DNA from: Symsagittifera roscoffensis
Lineage: Eukaryota > Xenacoelomorpha > Acoela > Convolutidae
Assembly: GCF_963678635.1 (NCBI RefSeq)
Contig: NC_087062.1
Coordinates: forward strand, 19,209,789-19,273,788
Length of the DNA: 64,000 nt
Direction of reading: 5' to 3'
Shown here: piece after piece, positions 9,581 through 20,605 of the stretch
Layout: the number at the start of each line of letters is the position of its first letter
How positions within the stretch are numbered: position 1 is the stretch's first letter
Made by a program: the position numbers and the translations under genes
The notes under the pieces: generated by a model
Told to the model about the DNA's origin: nothing
What the model saw: only the letters and a program-made list of their open reading frames with translations
The model's database searches: none

Positions 9581-9879
9581 AAGAAGGATTTGGCAATTCT
9601 CGAGTTCTCAATTTGGGCAGAACGGGTATCGTTAAAATCCACATTACATTATAGGAGATAAGTGTAAAATAGGATAAGCGACATCCCCCGGTTTTGAGGA
9701 ACGTTTTTACTTGAGCAGGCCTGGAGACAGGTCTACGGTTTTCTCTTGAGAGGTTTAGCACCCGGCGCTTAAGGTAATTTTAGGCTTAAGAAGGGGGGCT
9801 AAAAAGGGGGGAGGTTAGAAGGGGGGCTGGTTAAGTTAGAGGTTGGCGGTTGTAAATTGTAAAAAGGAGGGAAATTAGA

Positions 9880-9913
9880 GTAACTAATTAGTCGACATCG
9901 TTGACTTAGTTAC
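9880..9913 (+). promoter_or_regulatory. Conserved leader hairpin (element 1)
   Basis: An outer 8-bp stem GTAACTAA/TTAGTTAC and an inner 6-bp stem GTCGAC/GTTGAC close a 3-nt ATC loop, with a 3-nt bulge. Element 2 keeps the fold with a G-C to A-T exchange and G-U to G-C in the inner stem, which argues for an RNA structure. Confidence 0.65.
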
Positions 9914-10483
9914 ATCAGACATTAACACGCGTTGGTAATATTAGGTGGATATCGAAATTTGAACTCGAGTTAAGGAAGGTACCCCGGTCGGATTGGTAGG
10001 GGGGAAGTGACATAGACAGTTTTTGTAATACCCCATAAGATCGCTAGCAGGGGGGAAGGAAACGCGTGGCAATTAGGTACCAGACATTTTTTTTTCGATA
10101 GAAGGTAGACATTTGTCACCTTTGAATTTTAGGTGGGCTCATCTTTCTGTTTTTATTACTTTTTCTTGCTTAGATTTTTGTTGCATTTTGGTGAGGATTT
10201 GTGTTAAAATTTTGTACGAACAGGTGATCACAAGATACCTGCGCACAGGTTTTGGTCTCAAGTTACTTGGAACATTGAAATAGAGGTAGCCAAAAAGAGA
10301 AATAAAAAAGGGGGGCCAGCATTTGGCTTTTAAGAGAGGATTTTGGGAAAATTTTACTAGAGCTTGAGTGGTGGTACAAGGTACGGCGAATCAATAAGTC
10401 CCCATAACGAAGAGGAAAGAAGTCCCACCACCCAGACACTTGTCAACAGTCTTGGGACAGTGCCGAAGAAGTCTTAGGAGAGA

Positions 10484-11195
10484 GCAGTCTTGGGACAGGG
10501 TCTTGGGACAAGGTCTTGGGACAAGGTCTTGGGACAAGGGTCTTGGAACAGGGTCTTGGGACAGGGTCTTGGGACAAGGTCTTGGGACAGGGTCTTGGGA
10601 CAAGGTCTTGGGACGGGGTCTTGGGACAAGGTCTTGGGACAAGGGTCTTGGGACAGGGTCTTGGGACAGGGTCTTGGGACAAGGTCTTGGGACAGGGTCT
10701 TGGGACAAGGTCTTGGGACAAGGTCTTGGGACGGGGTCTTGGGACAAGGTCTTGGGACAAGGTCTTGGGACAAGGGTCTTGGGACAGGGTCTTGGGACAG
10801 GGTCTTGGGACGGGGTCTTGGGACAAGGGTCTTGGGAAAAGGGTCTTGGGACAGGGTCTTGGGACGGGAGTCTTGGGACAGTAGTCTTGGGACACTAGTC
10901 TTGGGACAGTAGTCTTGGGACAGTAGTCTTGGGACACTAGTCTTGGGACAGTAGTCTTGGGACACTAGTCATGGGACACTAGTCTTGGGACAGTAGTCTT
11001 GGGACACTAGTCTTGGGACACTAGTCTTGGGACAGTAGTCTTGGGACACTGGCCTTGGGACAGTAGTCTTGAACAAGAGTCTTGGGACACTGCCGGAAAG
11101 TACTGGGACGGTACCGAACAGTCTTGGGACAGGAGAAAGAAGCCTGGGACGGTACAAAGAAGAGTAGGGACGGCAATTGGAAGTCTTGGGACAGT
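10484..11195 (+). repeat. GTCTTGGGACA minisatellite (element 1)
   Basis: Roughly 50 copies of GTCTTGGGACARG, mostly 13-bp units to about 10865, then 14-bp units (GTCTTGGGACAGTA / ...CACTA), then degenerate units. It lies just upstream of Gag. Long open frames on both strands here are repeat artefacts. Confidence 0.95.
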
Positions 11196-11448
11196 ATAAA
11201 AATTGAAGTAAAATTACAAGAAGTGTTTTAAGACAGAATTAAGATAGAACAAGACTAATTGGAACCAGGTACGGTTGAGACCACAAATAAGGAAAGTTTC
11301 TCGAAAAGTTAATAAAGAGAACTGAAACAAGGTTTTCACCACGTTGTATATTTTTTTAAGAATTTTTTTTTTCTCGAAAGATTTTATTCTTAGAATAGGA
11401 TTGTGTATATAGTAAAATTGTAAATAAGAACAAATGTAAATAGAAATA

Positions 11449-14400
11449 ATGAGGCGGAGCAGGGTACCGGTAGCTGAAAAAAGACCTACCGAAGCAAAGT
11501 ATAATTCGTCGCTACGCAAAACAACATCAATGGGCCCAAAGATAACAAAGAAGAACTTTTCAGTTAACATGGTCAGCACAAGGAGTACAACGGAGAGAGC
11601 AAGAGAGGGCATGGAAGGGGAACGAGTAGAACCCACCATCGAGATTGATCTAGAGACACCTGATCAAAGTGTTGATGAAACAAGGAAAATAGCGACGGAG
11701 TCAACTCCAATGCCCAATGCAGAAGAACTAAACTCGAAACCCATAGAATTCTCACCAATAGACAACGTGGAAGATGCAATAGGCAACACCGAAGAAACGG
11801 TGAAAGAAGACTCTCAAGTAAAAAAGACATCTTTTACAGAAAGGTTGGCGATGATGGTCGGAATAAAAACGAAAGAGAACGTGACTGAAGAACCAAAAGC
11901 TGAAAGAGCACGAACATTTGGAACAGTAAGCACGAAGACGACAGAAGCCAATCCGAGAGAGGAACAAACTAGAGCAGGAGCGACGGCCGAAGAAAGACCG
12001 ACGGCTGACCATGAAGAGGCTACTCTTGAGCTAGGTGACTTGATGGCGAAACTGAATCAGATCGACAAAAAGCTGAAGCACAGCGAAGAGGACAGAGAAG
12101 TGATAAGAAAAGAATTAAGATACAACAAAAACGAGTATCTGGATAGTTATTTTAACCTGGCCAAGGCAACAGAAGAGAGACTCAAGGAGATGTCAGATAA
12201 TGTAGAAACCACCAATGAAGAACGAGATAAGAACATCAAAAAAGATTTGCAACAGTTAAAAAACCGATATGATGATGTCAACAGCCAATTAGGTAGCCTG
12301 GAAAAGAGAATGGACACAATGAGCAAAAATCAGGCCGAGAGTTCGTGTGCAATACAGGCGAAATTGGATGCAATCTTGAGTAATTCTACCTCACAAGAAA
12401 GACCGGCAGCGGATCGCACGCAAGGCACCAGAGTTGACTTTGTGGAACCACAAAGGAACAAACGGCAATCGACACCGTTGCCCTTAACCCGGGATACGGT
12501 GAGCATAGCACCAACAGCTGCTAAAACAATCATGAAGAATGGAATGTCAAGTACAACGACTGGTCCGGGGGACTCAACAGCTAACAACAACGCAGGTCCG
12601 GATGCTATGACATGGGCAAACACTTGGGAGATGATGAACAGGACTCTAGAGGCCTTCGCCACGAGGAACACTAACTCGAGCGATAGGAGAGATGGGAAAT
12701 CAAGAAAAACATTCAAGAAGCCAAAAGAATTCAAAGACGACTCAGATGGATGCATTGACACGTGGGTGGAAGTGATGAGATTACATCTAGAGCAAGACAA
12801 CTTGAACGATGAAAGACAAGCATGCACAGCCATACTCAGCAATTTAGAAGGCACAGCATTAAAATGCGTGGTGGCGAAGAAAGAAGAAGAACGCGATACC
12901 GCGGACAAGATCTTCGAGATATTGCTGAATCGATTCGGGTCAGGCATGAAGGGTCACCAAGCGATGATGCGATTTGAAAAGAGAAGGCAGAGGGACGACG
13001 AGTCAATAGATCGGTTCCTAGATGATCTCGAGAGCTTGAGAAGAAGGAGTGACCCAGAGGAGTCGACAAACAGAAGAAACTTTAGCATTGCCTCGAAGTT
13101 CATTGATGGGGTAAAAAGTGACGACTTAAGGACAATGTTAGCAACATACTATACATTGTCGAAAGACAGCGCACCAACCCCAGAAGAAATGAGACAGAAA
13201 TCAAGGGAATACATGCTGATGAAACCCAAGAAATACTCGTATTCAGAAAACAGGAACACGCAAGGGGGAAGTCAACCGCAGAGGTCGTCATGGTACAAAC
13301 CTAGAGATGACATGGACAAGCGCAGATCATGCGCGAACTGCGGATCGGCGGATCACCACGTGGCTGACTGCACAACATACAAACAAGGCATGAAGAGTCT
13401 AGGATATGCACCAGATGAGGAGGACATGAGCCAGATGGAGGAACACGAGTACTATAGTGGCTTAATCATCAAGATAGGCGCAAGATGCTTCTTCTGTAAC
13501 CAGGAGGGGCACTTCCGAATGGATTGTCCCTTGTTCTGGGAAGCGGTCAAGGACCAGAGTCACCCTAAACATAAGTTGGCATTAGCGGCGGTGCAGAATC
13601 AGCGGAACAGGCAAAACGAATTTGAATCGAGGAACTTAGGAGCACCAAGCACGGAATTGCCGACGAAGACAGTGAAGGCTGTATCACATGTTAATGATGC
13701 CATAGAATCCGCGGCAGGGAAGTCTCTAGAGATAAATTATGAGAAAGCGGCGACGGAAGCAATTGCCAAAGTGAAACAGGATCTGGCTGCGAAAGAAATA
13801 GAGCAACGACTAAAGCTGGAGATAGAAAGACAGAATTTTAACGAAGCATTAACTGGATCGAAACAAATACCAGAGGCTGTACCAGGCTCAACAAAGACCG
13901 GGAATTGCAATACTGTGAAAATGGTGACAGGTAAACCTTTTGGCATATCGAAAATCGGGGCAAGGATAATGTCGATAATCACAGTGGGCGGCCACGAGGT
14001 AACCAGAAACTTGAGCGAGCCGAGCGACCAGACGATAATGCACATTGACGTGTATGCAGACTATTTGAGTGGTATAAGCCCACAAACGACTTCTAGAGCA
14101 CTGAGAGCACTACTCATGAGAGGGGGCAGCAAGTCGGTACGTGTTGATAGCAGATATACTGAAGCTTACGGTCCACACGAGGTGATGCTAAATATAGATG
14201 GGATTAACATCTATACCAAGACGATGATAACATGTGACGAAGACCTAATTGGACAAATCTACGTAGGGAAAGAAGAATTGAAAGTGAGATCGATTGGACA
14301 CTGCGCCATGCTTGAGGAAGATGCAATGCACATCGGGACGGAGGCAGATGTGACAGGGCACGTGCTGGATATAAGTGGCAAAAAGACTCAGTTGCGTGGG

Positions 14401-15897
14401 TTGCTTGACACGGGAGCAGTCTTGAGCGTTATACCAATCGAAACTTGGGAGAAGATGGGCTTTGACAAAGGTGACTTGATAGACTCGAGAATACGGCTGT
14501 CAGCTGCAAACAAAGGGGCCCTACGGGTGCTGGGCAGGACGCCGATAATAGCCCTCAATTTGGGGGAACGTAACCTGTGGATGAGCTTTATCGTGGTAGA
14601 AAACCTAGATGAATCTGACCAATTCATTTTGGGCAGAGACTTCATCAGGAATTTCGACGTAACGATTGATCTAAATAACGCAATGTTCAGGATACGGAAC
14701 CCGGATAGGAGGTACGCAATCAAACCGGTAAATTTAATAATGGCAAATGAAAACAAAGCACCGGTATTCTTGAGTAGGAGGGTGAGGCTAAAAGCTAATG
14801 AAGCGGCAATCGTAAGTTTGAGGATGAAAAATTACAATGAACTAAGTGACAACAAGCAAGTGTGCATAGTTCCGAATCCTAATAGTCAAAGTGCTGCTGT
14901 TTTAGGAAGATCATTTTCGATAACGAAGAGCGGCCTCTGCGTCAGTGTCTTGTTGAATACCCTTGATATACCGATCACGATACAGAGAGGGAGGAAACTG
15001 GGATATGCTTTACCGGTTAAAATTCGATATGAAACAATTGAGAACTCAAAACAAAATGAAGTTGTTGATTGTCCCAATCACAGGGACAAAATTTGTATCT
15101 TGAGACGATTGCAGAAAATAAAAGATTCTTCAGGTCTTATTAAATCACTTAAGTCAGAAACGGATGATGGTCTTTCGAGCTGTTCGAACTTTCCAGAGCG
15201 ACCCACACTAGATGAAATGCAAAATGAAAGACCGGTCCTGCCGGAGATTGAACATTTGAGGGGCAAACTGAAAGATGAACAGCTCGAAGCCATCAAGGAC
15301 GTACTAGAGCGGAACGAGGAAGTTTTTTCGAGGCATAAGGCGGATATCGGGTGTTGTAATTTCGTTGAGCCTGAAATAGAACTTGAGGAAAACGCGGTAC
15401 CACACAGGGAGGGGGCGAGGCGCATGACCCCACACAAATCGGACGCGTGTAGAAAAGAGATCGAGACGTTACTAGAGTATGACATGATAGAACCATCCAA
15501 GTCACCGTGGGCGTGTGGAGTAGTGATGGCCAAAAAGAAAGGCGACCAGTTGAGGTTTTGTTGTGACTTTCGATACCTGAACTCCGTCACGGTGAAGGAT
15601 GCCTATCCCATACCTAGGATTGATGAGAGCCTCTCGAAGTTAGGTGATGCAAAATTTTTTACGACTCTTGATTTAGGCTCGGCCTTTTGGCAAGTACCAC
15701 TAAGGAAGCAGGACAGGGACAAGACAGGGTTTGCCTGCGAGTTGGGTCTGTTTCAATGGAAACGGATGCCGTTTGGACTTTGCAATGCCACAGCCACGTT
15801 TCAGCGGTTGATGGCACACGCGCTGATAGGCGTAACGAAGAAGTATGGCAACCTGGTAATGTGCTACGTGGATGACGTGGTAATAGCGACGTGGTAA
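11449..15897 (+). CDS. Element 1 ORF1a: Gag, protease, reverse transcriptase (truncated)
   Basis: 1,482 residues of a Ty3/gypsy polyprotein. It starts with a charged region; residues about 195-300 are coiled coil; 420-560 are a retrotransposon Gag/capsid-like helical block. Two CCHC zinc knuckles follow (CANCGSADHHVADC near 628, CFFCNQEGHFRMDC near 680). The aspartic protease motif is LLDTGA near 986. RT begins near 1370, with YPIPR, motif A LDLGSAFWQ near 1406, MPFGLCNA, and motif C YVDD at 1473. The frame ends nine codons later because a 47-nt deletion (relative to element 2, just after VVIAT) shifts the frame; translation then hits TAA. Motifs A and C are intact, but RT loses its thumb and linked RNase H. 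Gag could still be made. Confidence 0.9.
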   Translation: MRRSRVPVAEKRPTEAKYNSSLRKTTSMGPKITKKNFSVNMVSTRSTTERAREGMEGERVEPTIEIDLETPDQSVDETRKIATESTPMPNAEELNSKPIEFSPIDNVEDAIGNTEETVKEDSQVKKTSFTERLAMMVGIKTKENVTEEPKAERARTFGTVSTKTTEANPREEQTRAGATAEERPTADHEEATLELGDLMAKLNQIDKKLKHSEEDREVIRKELRYNKNEYLDSYFNLAKATEERLKEMSDNVETTNEERDKNIKKDLQQLKNRYDDVNSQLGSLEKRMDTMSKNQAESSCAIQAKLDAILSNSTSQERPAADRTQGTRVDFVEPQRNKRQSTPLPLTRDTVSIAPTAAKTIMKNGMSSTTTGPGDSTANNNAGPDAMTWANTWEMMNRTLEAFATRNTNSSDRRDGKSRKTFKKPKEFKDDSDGCIDTWVEVMRLHLEQDNLNDERQACTAILSNLEGTALKCVVAKKEEERDTADKIFEILLNRFGSGMKGHQAMMRFEKRRQRDDESIDRFLDDLESLRRRSDPEESTNRRNFSIASKFIDGVKSDDLRTMLATYYTLSKDSAPTPEEMRQKSREYMLMKPKKYSYSENRNTQGGSQPQRSSWYKPRDDMDKRRSCANCGSADHHVADCTTYKQGMKSLGYAPDEEDMSQMEEHEYYSGLIIKIGARCFFCNQEGHFRMDCPLFWEAVKDQSHPKHKLALAAVQNQRNRQNEFESRNLGAPSTELPTKTVKAVSHVNDAIESAAGKSLEINYEKAATEAIAKVKQDLAAKEIEQRLKLEIERQNFNEALTGSKQIPEAVPGSTKTGNCNTVKMVTGKPFGISKIGARIMSIITVGGHEVTRNLSEPSDQTIMHIDVYADYLSGISPQTTSRALRALLMRGGSKSVRVDSRYTEAYGPHEVMLNIDGINIYTKTMITCDEDLIGQIYVGKEELKVRSIGHCAMLEEDAMHIGTEADVTGHVLDISGKKTQLRGLLDTGAVLSVIPIETWEKMGFDKGDLIDSRIRLSAANKGALRVLGRTPIIALNLGERNLWMSFIVVENLDESDQFILGRDFIRNFDVTIDLNNAMFRIRNPDRRYAIKPVNLIMANENKAPVFLSRRVRLKANEAAIVSLRMKNYNELSDNKQVCIVPNPNSQSAAVLGRSFSITKSGLCVSVLLNTLDIPITIQRGRKLGYALPVKIRYETIENSKQNEVVDCPNHRDKICILRRLQKIKDSSGLIKSLKSETDDGLSSCSNFPERPTLDEMQNERPVLPEIEHLRGKLKDEQLEAIKDVLERNEEVFSRHKADIGCCNFVEPEIELEENAVPHREGARRMTPHKSDACRKEIETLLEYDMIEPSKSPWACGVVMAKKKGDQLRFCCDFRYLNSVTVKDAYPIPRIDESLSKLGDAKFFTTLDLGSAFWQVPLRKQDRDKTGFACELGLFQWKRMPFGLCNATATFQRLMAHALIGVTKKYGNLVMCYVDDVVIATW

Positions 15898-18709
15898 GAG
15901 GTCGGGGCTAAAGTGTAAACCATCAAAGTGCGAGATACTCAAGGACTCAATAAAATACTTGGGCAGGATGGTAGACAAGCACGGCATCAGACCTGATACG
16001 GACGCCGTGGAAGCAGTCCTGACCTGGAAATCACCGAAGACAGAGCACCAGTTGATGAGCTTCCTGGGTTTCGCTAACTATTATAGAGAGTTCATCAAAG
16101 GCTATGCAGACAAGGTATACCCGATGCAACAATTAATGAGACACAAGGGCAAGAAGTTCACGTGGAACAACGCAGCAGAAGAGTCATTCCAGAGGATAAA
16201 GAAAGAGCTATGTGAGGCACCAGTACTGGGTATGCCGACTGAGAAAGGGATGTACGTGCTGGACACGGATGCGTCGGTGGTCGCGATTTCTGGGATTCTC
16301 CACCAAGAACAAGAATGGAATGGGAAGACAGTCTTGAGACCAATAGCGTACGGGAGCAAAGTCCTGAGTGACACGGAAATGAAGTACGGAGCACCGAAAG
16401 CTGAGATGTTCGCGTTGGTTACCTTTGTCGAGAAATACAGGGCATACCTGGGCAGTGAGCCATTCAAGTTGCGAGTCGACAACAGAGCACTGAGCTGGCT
16501 GAAAACGTACTCAATGGACCAAAGTTACATTGGGAGGTGGATAGTTCGCCTGGACGGATACAACATGATAATTGAGCATAGAACGCGAGATAAACATCAG
16601 AATGCCGACAGCTTGAGTAAGAAGACGGAGTTCTATGAGAGACAAGAGCAAAGAGAAGCAGACAGACCTGAAATCAAAGATGGCTTCTCATTCATGGACA
16701 AGGAAACGTACGACAGTCTTCCACTCACGAGATGGCTGGACAAGTCAGGCAAACCGATAGAAGATCATCCTGAATTGCCTAAAGAGCCTCCAGAGAAGAC
16801 CATCTTGAGGAAGAGCAAGAGGATTCCGATTGAGATTATACTCAAGTCGAAGATCGTGAGGGAGACGCTCAAGGCAAAAGGCTATGATCTTAACCAGGTG
16901 GAAGCAGGAACTGCACAGATAGATGATGACTTAATGAGGTTGCTCGAGAAACTATCAGATGATAAGCCAGTGATCCAGGAGAAGGGTACAGAGAAACCGG
17001 AATTCACTATACTTCGGAGAAAAGAGACAGTGAACGATACTGACTCATCAAGAGGAAGCGTCACTGACAGCAAAGATGTCGTGCGGTCACTAGTTGACAA
17101 AATCCCCGAAGACATTCTGGAGCAGACCAGGGTTAGGAAAAAGAAAGTGAAGTTCAAGGAAGATACTGAACACCTGGGACTAGGTCAAGAGTCCGGGGAG
17201 TGTTCCAAGTTCACGGAAGAAGGAACCGGAGAAGGAAAATTGTCCGGGGAGCGTGAAGGATGGGATGAAGACTCGGATGAGAGCAGCGAAAACCAGGACA
17301 GTCTGTGCATGATACTGGCGGAAGAGAAGACAAGGCACCACGACAGGGAGTTACAGACGGATCCATCTTCAGGAACATACAACATGGACATACAGGAGAT
17401 GCGAGGTGGTGAGGAACTTGAGAAAATTGCGGTCGCAAGGAAACCATTCAGGGAACTATCACGCAACTCAAACATCAGAACGAATCTGGTGCCAGAAGAT
17501 GATATGAAAATCGTGAAAAGGATGATATGCGTGAAACTGAGTGATGACATCCACAACCCTGGTGAGATGAATGGACAGATCATGGCGCTAAAGGAGCATG
17601 TCAAGGCAAGATATAGGCTGTCAGACCTAATAAGAGCCCAGAAGAATGACAAGATGACAAGTAACCTCTCCAAATGGATCCAGTCGGGGGTCAAGGAGAA
17701 GGGGGAACTTGAGGAAGACAGCTACAAGATCTTGAGCCAGTTCTACAAAGAAAAGAAAGACTTACTTTATCACACAGCTGATGGAGTGGTAGCGTGCAAG
17801 AGGAGAGATGAGGAAAAGATATTACACAAACACAACCTCATCATACTACCACAATTGTACCAGACAGAGGTGCTTTTCAGATCACACGACCAGATGGGTC
17901 ACCAGGGGATAGACAAAGTACAACAAAGGATACTTCACAGATTTGATTGGCCAGGAATGAGAAAAGCTTGCGAGAGATGGGTAAATGCCTGCCTGGCATG
18001 TCTCCAGGTAAAAGACCCAAGGAAGATGAAGTTTCCCCTCAAGTCCGTTGAGAGCTCGGAGTTCAATGAAGTGGTGCAGATAGACCATCAAAAAATCTGC
18101 ATGACAGAGTCGGGATACAACCAGATACTGGTTATAATAGATCACTTCACAAAGTTGGCGGAAGCGGTTCCGTGCCAGACAGCCTCGGCCGAAGAGACAT
18201 GTGATCATCTGATAACGCATTGGATATCGCGGTATGGTTGTCCAATGACTTTCCAGTCGGACAACGGCAAAGCTTTTGTGGGGGACTTGACAAAAGAATT
18301 GATGAAGAGATCGCACATTGCTCAAGCACACTCGACGACCTATCATCCGCAGACCAATGGGTTGGTAGAGAGACAAAACAGGACACTGGTCAACATGTTA
18401 AGGGTGTACTGCTCAAGATACATGACGGACTGGGACAAATACCTGCCACAGGTAGTAGGAGCCTACAACAGTACACAGCACTCAACTACGGGCATCAGTC
18501 CTTTCATGATGTTGACGGGCAGGGAGAGAGCAATGCCTCTGACATTCTTTTACCCGGAATACGAAGGGAAAAGGACGTCGCCTCAGGCATACGTGAAAGA
18601 AGCGATCAAAAGACAACAGGAGTTGAACGAGCTATGCAGGAGGAACACGGCGCAAGCGCAAATGACGCAGGAAATACGACGAAAAAATATTACGAGCAAA
18701 GCCATATGA
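15896..18709 (+). pseudogene. Element 1 ORF1b: RT thumb, RNase H, integrase
   Basis: Continuation of Pol after the 47-nt deletion, in another frame. It starts at the RT connection (LGFANYYREFIKGYAD near 16063), then RNase H with TDAS (near 16264), KAEMFA and VDNRALSWL as the acidic catalytic set. A ~400-residue, Asp/Glu/Lys-rich spacer follows. Integrase has an HHCC zinc site (SHDQMGHQG, then CLAC near 17990) and a DDE core: QIDHQ (18078), SDNGK (18257), VERQN (18364), with YHPQTNG. The frame closes at 18709 because about 4 nt are missing relative to element 2, just before the GPF module. No start codon of its own is evident. Confidence 0.85.
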
Positions 18710-18710
18710 A

Positions 18711-19379
18711 GTGGGCCAATACGTGTGGGTCTTCCAAAATGTCATACCGCCCAAGGGAACAAAGAAACTACTCAAGAAGTGGAGGGGACCATTCATGATA
18801 ACGGAGGTTCATCAACAAGGACGGTTCTATCGCTTGAGTACTGGGCGAGCGGCACATTATGAAAATCTGAAGCCTCACGTCCCGTCCCCAGAGGATTGGT
18901 GCATACCGAAGGACATGGAGGGTCTTGAGTACCTGGTGGTAGAGCCAGCGTGTGAAGTGAATGAGAAAGGCACTAGAGAGAAAAATGATGGTAACGAGAA
19001 CTTGAGTTTGGACGACAATGAAAAGATAGGAGTGGAGTCTGATGCAGGATCATTTGTAGAAGAAGACTGGAACGACCCGGAGCAAGACGAGGTGCCTAAA
19101 TGGATGGAACCGGATCGAACAACACCACCGGAAACCAGGACTGGCAATCGTAAACGCACAGGCATGAGGTACAACAGGTACGGGGATGACTTCTTGATCG
19201 ATAAGATACAGCCAGACAATTTGGGCGAGGAATTACTGAAGGCAGGCGAACTGGAAGCCGGAGAGGAATGGCAGGTCATTGACGATGGTGGTCATTATCT
19301 GCAGGATGATTACTCGACGCCAGAAGTAGAAACGGATCTCGAACAGAGTGAGATAGAGAGGAGGGAGAACACGAACTAA
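18711..19379 (+). pseudogene. Integrase C-terminal GPF module and acidic tail, first copy
   Basis: 222 residues starting MGQYVWVFQNVIPP, with the GPF-type module (KKWRGPFMI) that closes many Ty3/gypsy integrases, then YRL and a long acidic tail rich in Asp/Glu/Asn. It is the same protein as the preceding integrase but displaced by the frameshift. The frame stops at the duplication junction, where the copied integrase DNA begins out of phase. Confidence 0.85.
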
Positions 19380-19383
19380 TCTG

Positions 19384-20604
19384 GTGCCAGAAGATGATAT
19401 GAAAATCGTGAAAAGGATGATATGCGTGAAACTGAGTGATGACATCCACAACCCTGGTGAGATGAATGGACAGATCATGGCGCTAAAGGAGCATGTCAAG
19501 GCAAGATATAGGCTGTCAGACCTAATAAGAGCCCAGAAGAATGACAAAATGACAAGTAACCTCTCCAAATGGATCCAGTCGGGGGTCAAGGAGAAGGGGG
19601 AACTTGAGGAAGACAGCTACAAGATCTTGAGCCAGTTCTACAAAGAAAAGAAAGACTTACTTTATCACACAGCTGATGGAGTGGTAGCGTGCAAGAGGAG
19701 AGATGAGGAAAAGATATTACACAAACACAACCTCATCATACTACCACAATTGTACCAGACAGAGGTGCTTTTCAGATCACACGACCAGATGGGTCACCAG
19801 GGGATAGACAAAGTACAACAAAGGATACTTCACAGATTTGATTGGCCAGGAATGAGAAAAGCTTGCGAGAGATGGGTAAATGCCTGCCTGGCATGTCTCC
19901 AGGTAAAAGACCCAAGGAAGATGAAGTTTCCCCTCAAGTCCGTTGAGAGCTCGGAGTTCAATGAAGTGGTGCAGATAGACCATCAAAAAATCTGCATGAC
20001 AGAGTCGGGATACAACCAGATACTGGTTATAATAGATCACTTCACAAAGTTGGCGGAAGCGGTTCCGTGCCAGACAGCCTCGGCCGAAGAGACATGTGAT
20101 CATCTGATAACGCATTGGATATCGCGGTATGGTTGTCCAATGACTTTCCAGTCGGACAACGGCAAAGCTTTTGTGGGGGACTTGACAAAAGAATTGATGA
20201 AGAGATCGCACATTGCTCAAGCACACTCGACGACCTATCATCCGCAGACCAATGGGTTGGTAGAGAGACAAAACAGGACACTGGTCAACATGTTAAGGGT
20301 GTACTGCTCAAGATACATGACGGACTGGGACAAATACCTGCCACAGGTAGTAGGAGCCTACAACAGTACACAGCACTCAACTACGGGCATCAGTCCTTTC
20401 ATGATGTTGACGGGCAGGGAGAGAGCAATGCCTCTGACATTCTTTTACCCGGAATACGAAGGGAAAAGGACGTCGCCTCAGGCATACGTGAAAGAAGCGA
20501 TCAAAAGACAACAGGAGTTGAACGAGCTATGCAGGAGGAACACGGCGCAAGCGCAAATGACGCAGGAAATACGACGAAAAAATATTACGAGCAAAGCCAT
20601 ATGA
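19384..20604 (+). pseudogene. Duplicated integrase core (second copy)
   Basis: 406 residues, the copy of 17489-18709: HHCC zinc site, DDE core with QIDHQ, SDNGK and VERQN, and the same frameshifted end. It exists only through the tandem duplication. It could be read from an internal ATG, but nothing shows that it is. Confidence 0.85.
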
Positions 20605-20605
20605 A

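Larger units (their letters stand above)
8889..11448 (+). other. Element 1 leader (5' untranslated region)
   Basis: About 2.5 kb with no credible gene. It holds, in order, the candidate primer site, the 70-bp repeat (9384-9580), several G-rich runs, the conserved hairpin (9880-9913) and the CTTGGGAC minisatellite (10484-11195). The rest is AT-rich up to the Gag start. A leader of this length is far longer than in typical Ty3/gypsy elements. Confidence 0.75.

Noticed and set aside
10391-11157. Several 100-160 residue open frames on both strands (SQDPVPRPCPKT-type and GTGSWDRVLGQ-type repeats)
   Set aside because: They exist in almost every frame because the minisatellite lacks stop codons; no frame is favoured and the unit length changes phase.
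10484-11195. CRISPR-like array
   Set aside because: Units are contiguous 13-15 bp with no unique spacers, in a eukaryotic retroelement leader.
12330-12947. Long minus-strand frames under ORF1 and ORF2 (for example 205 residues here, 227 residues at 49278-49961)
   Set aside because: They are antisense shadows of strongly coding sense frames, with no domain features and no conservation of their own.
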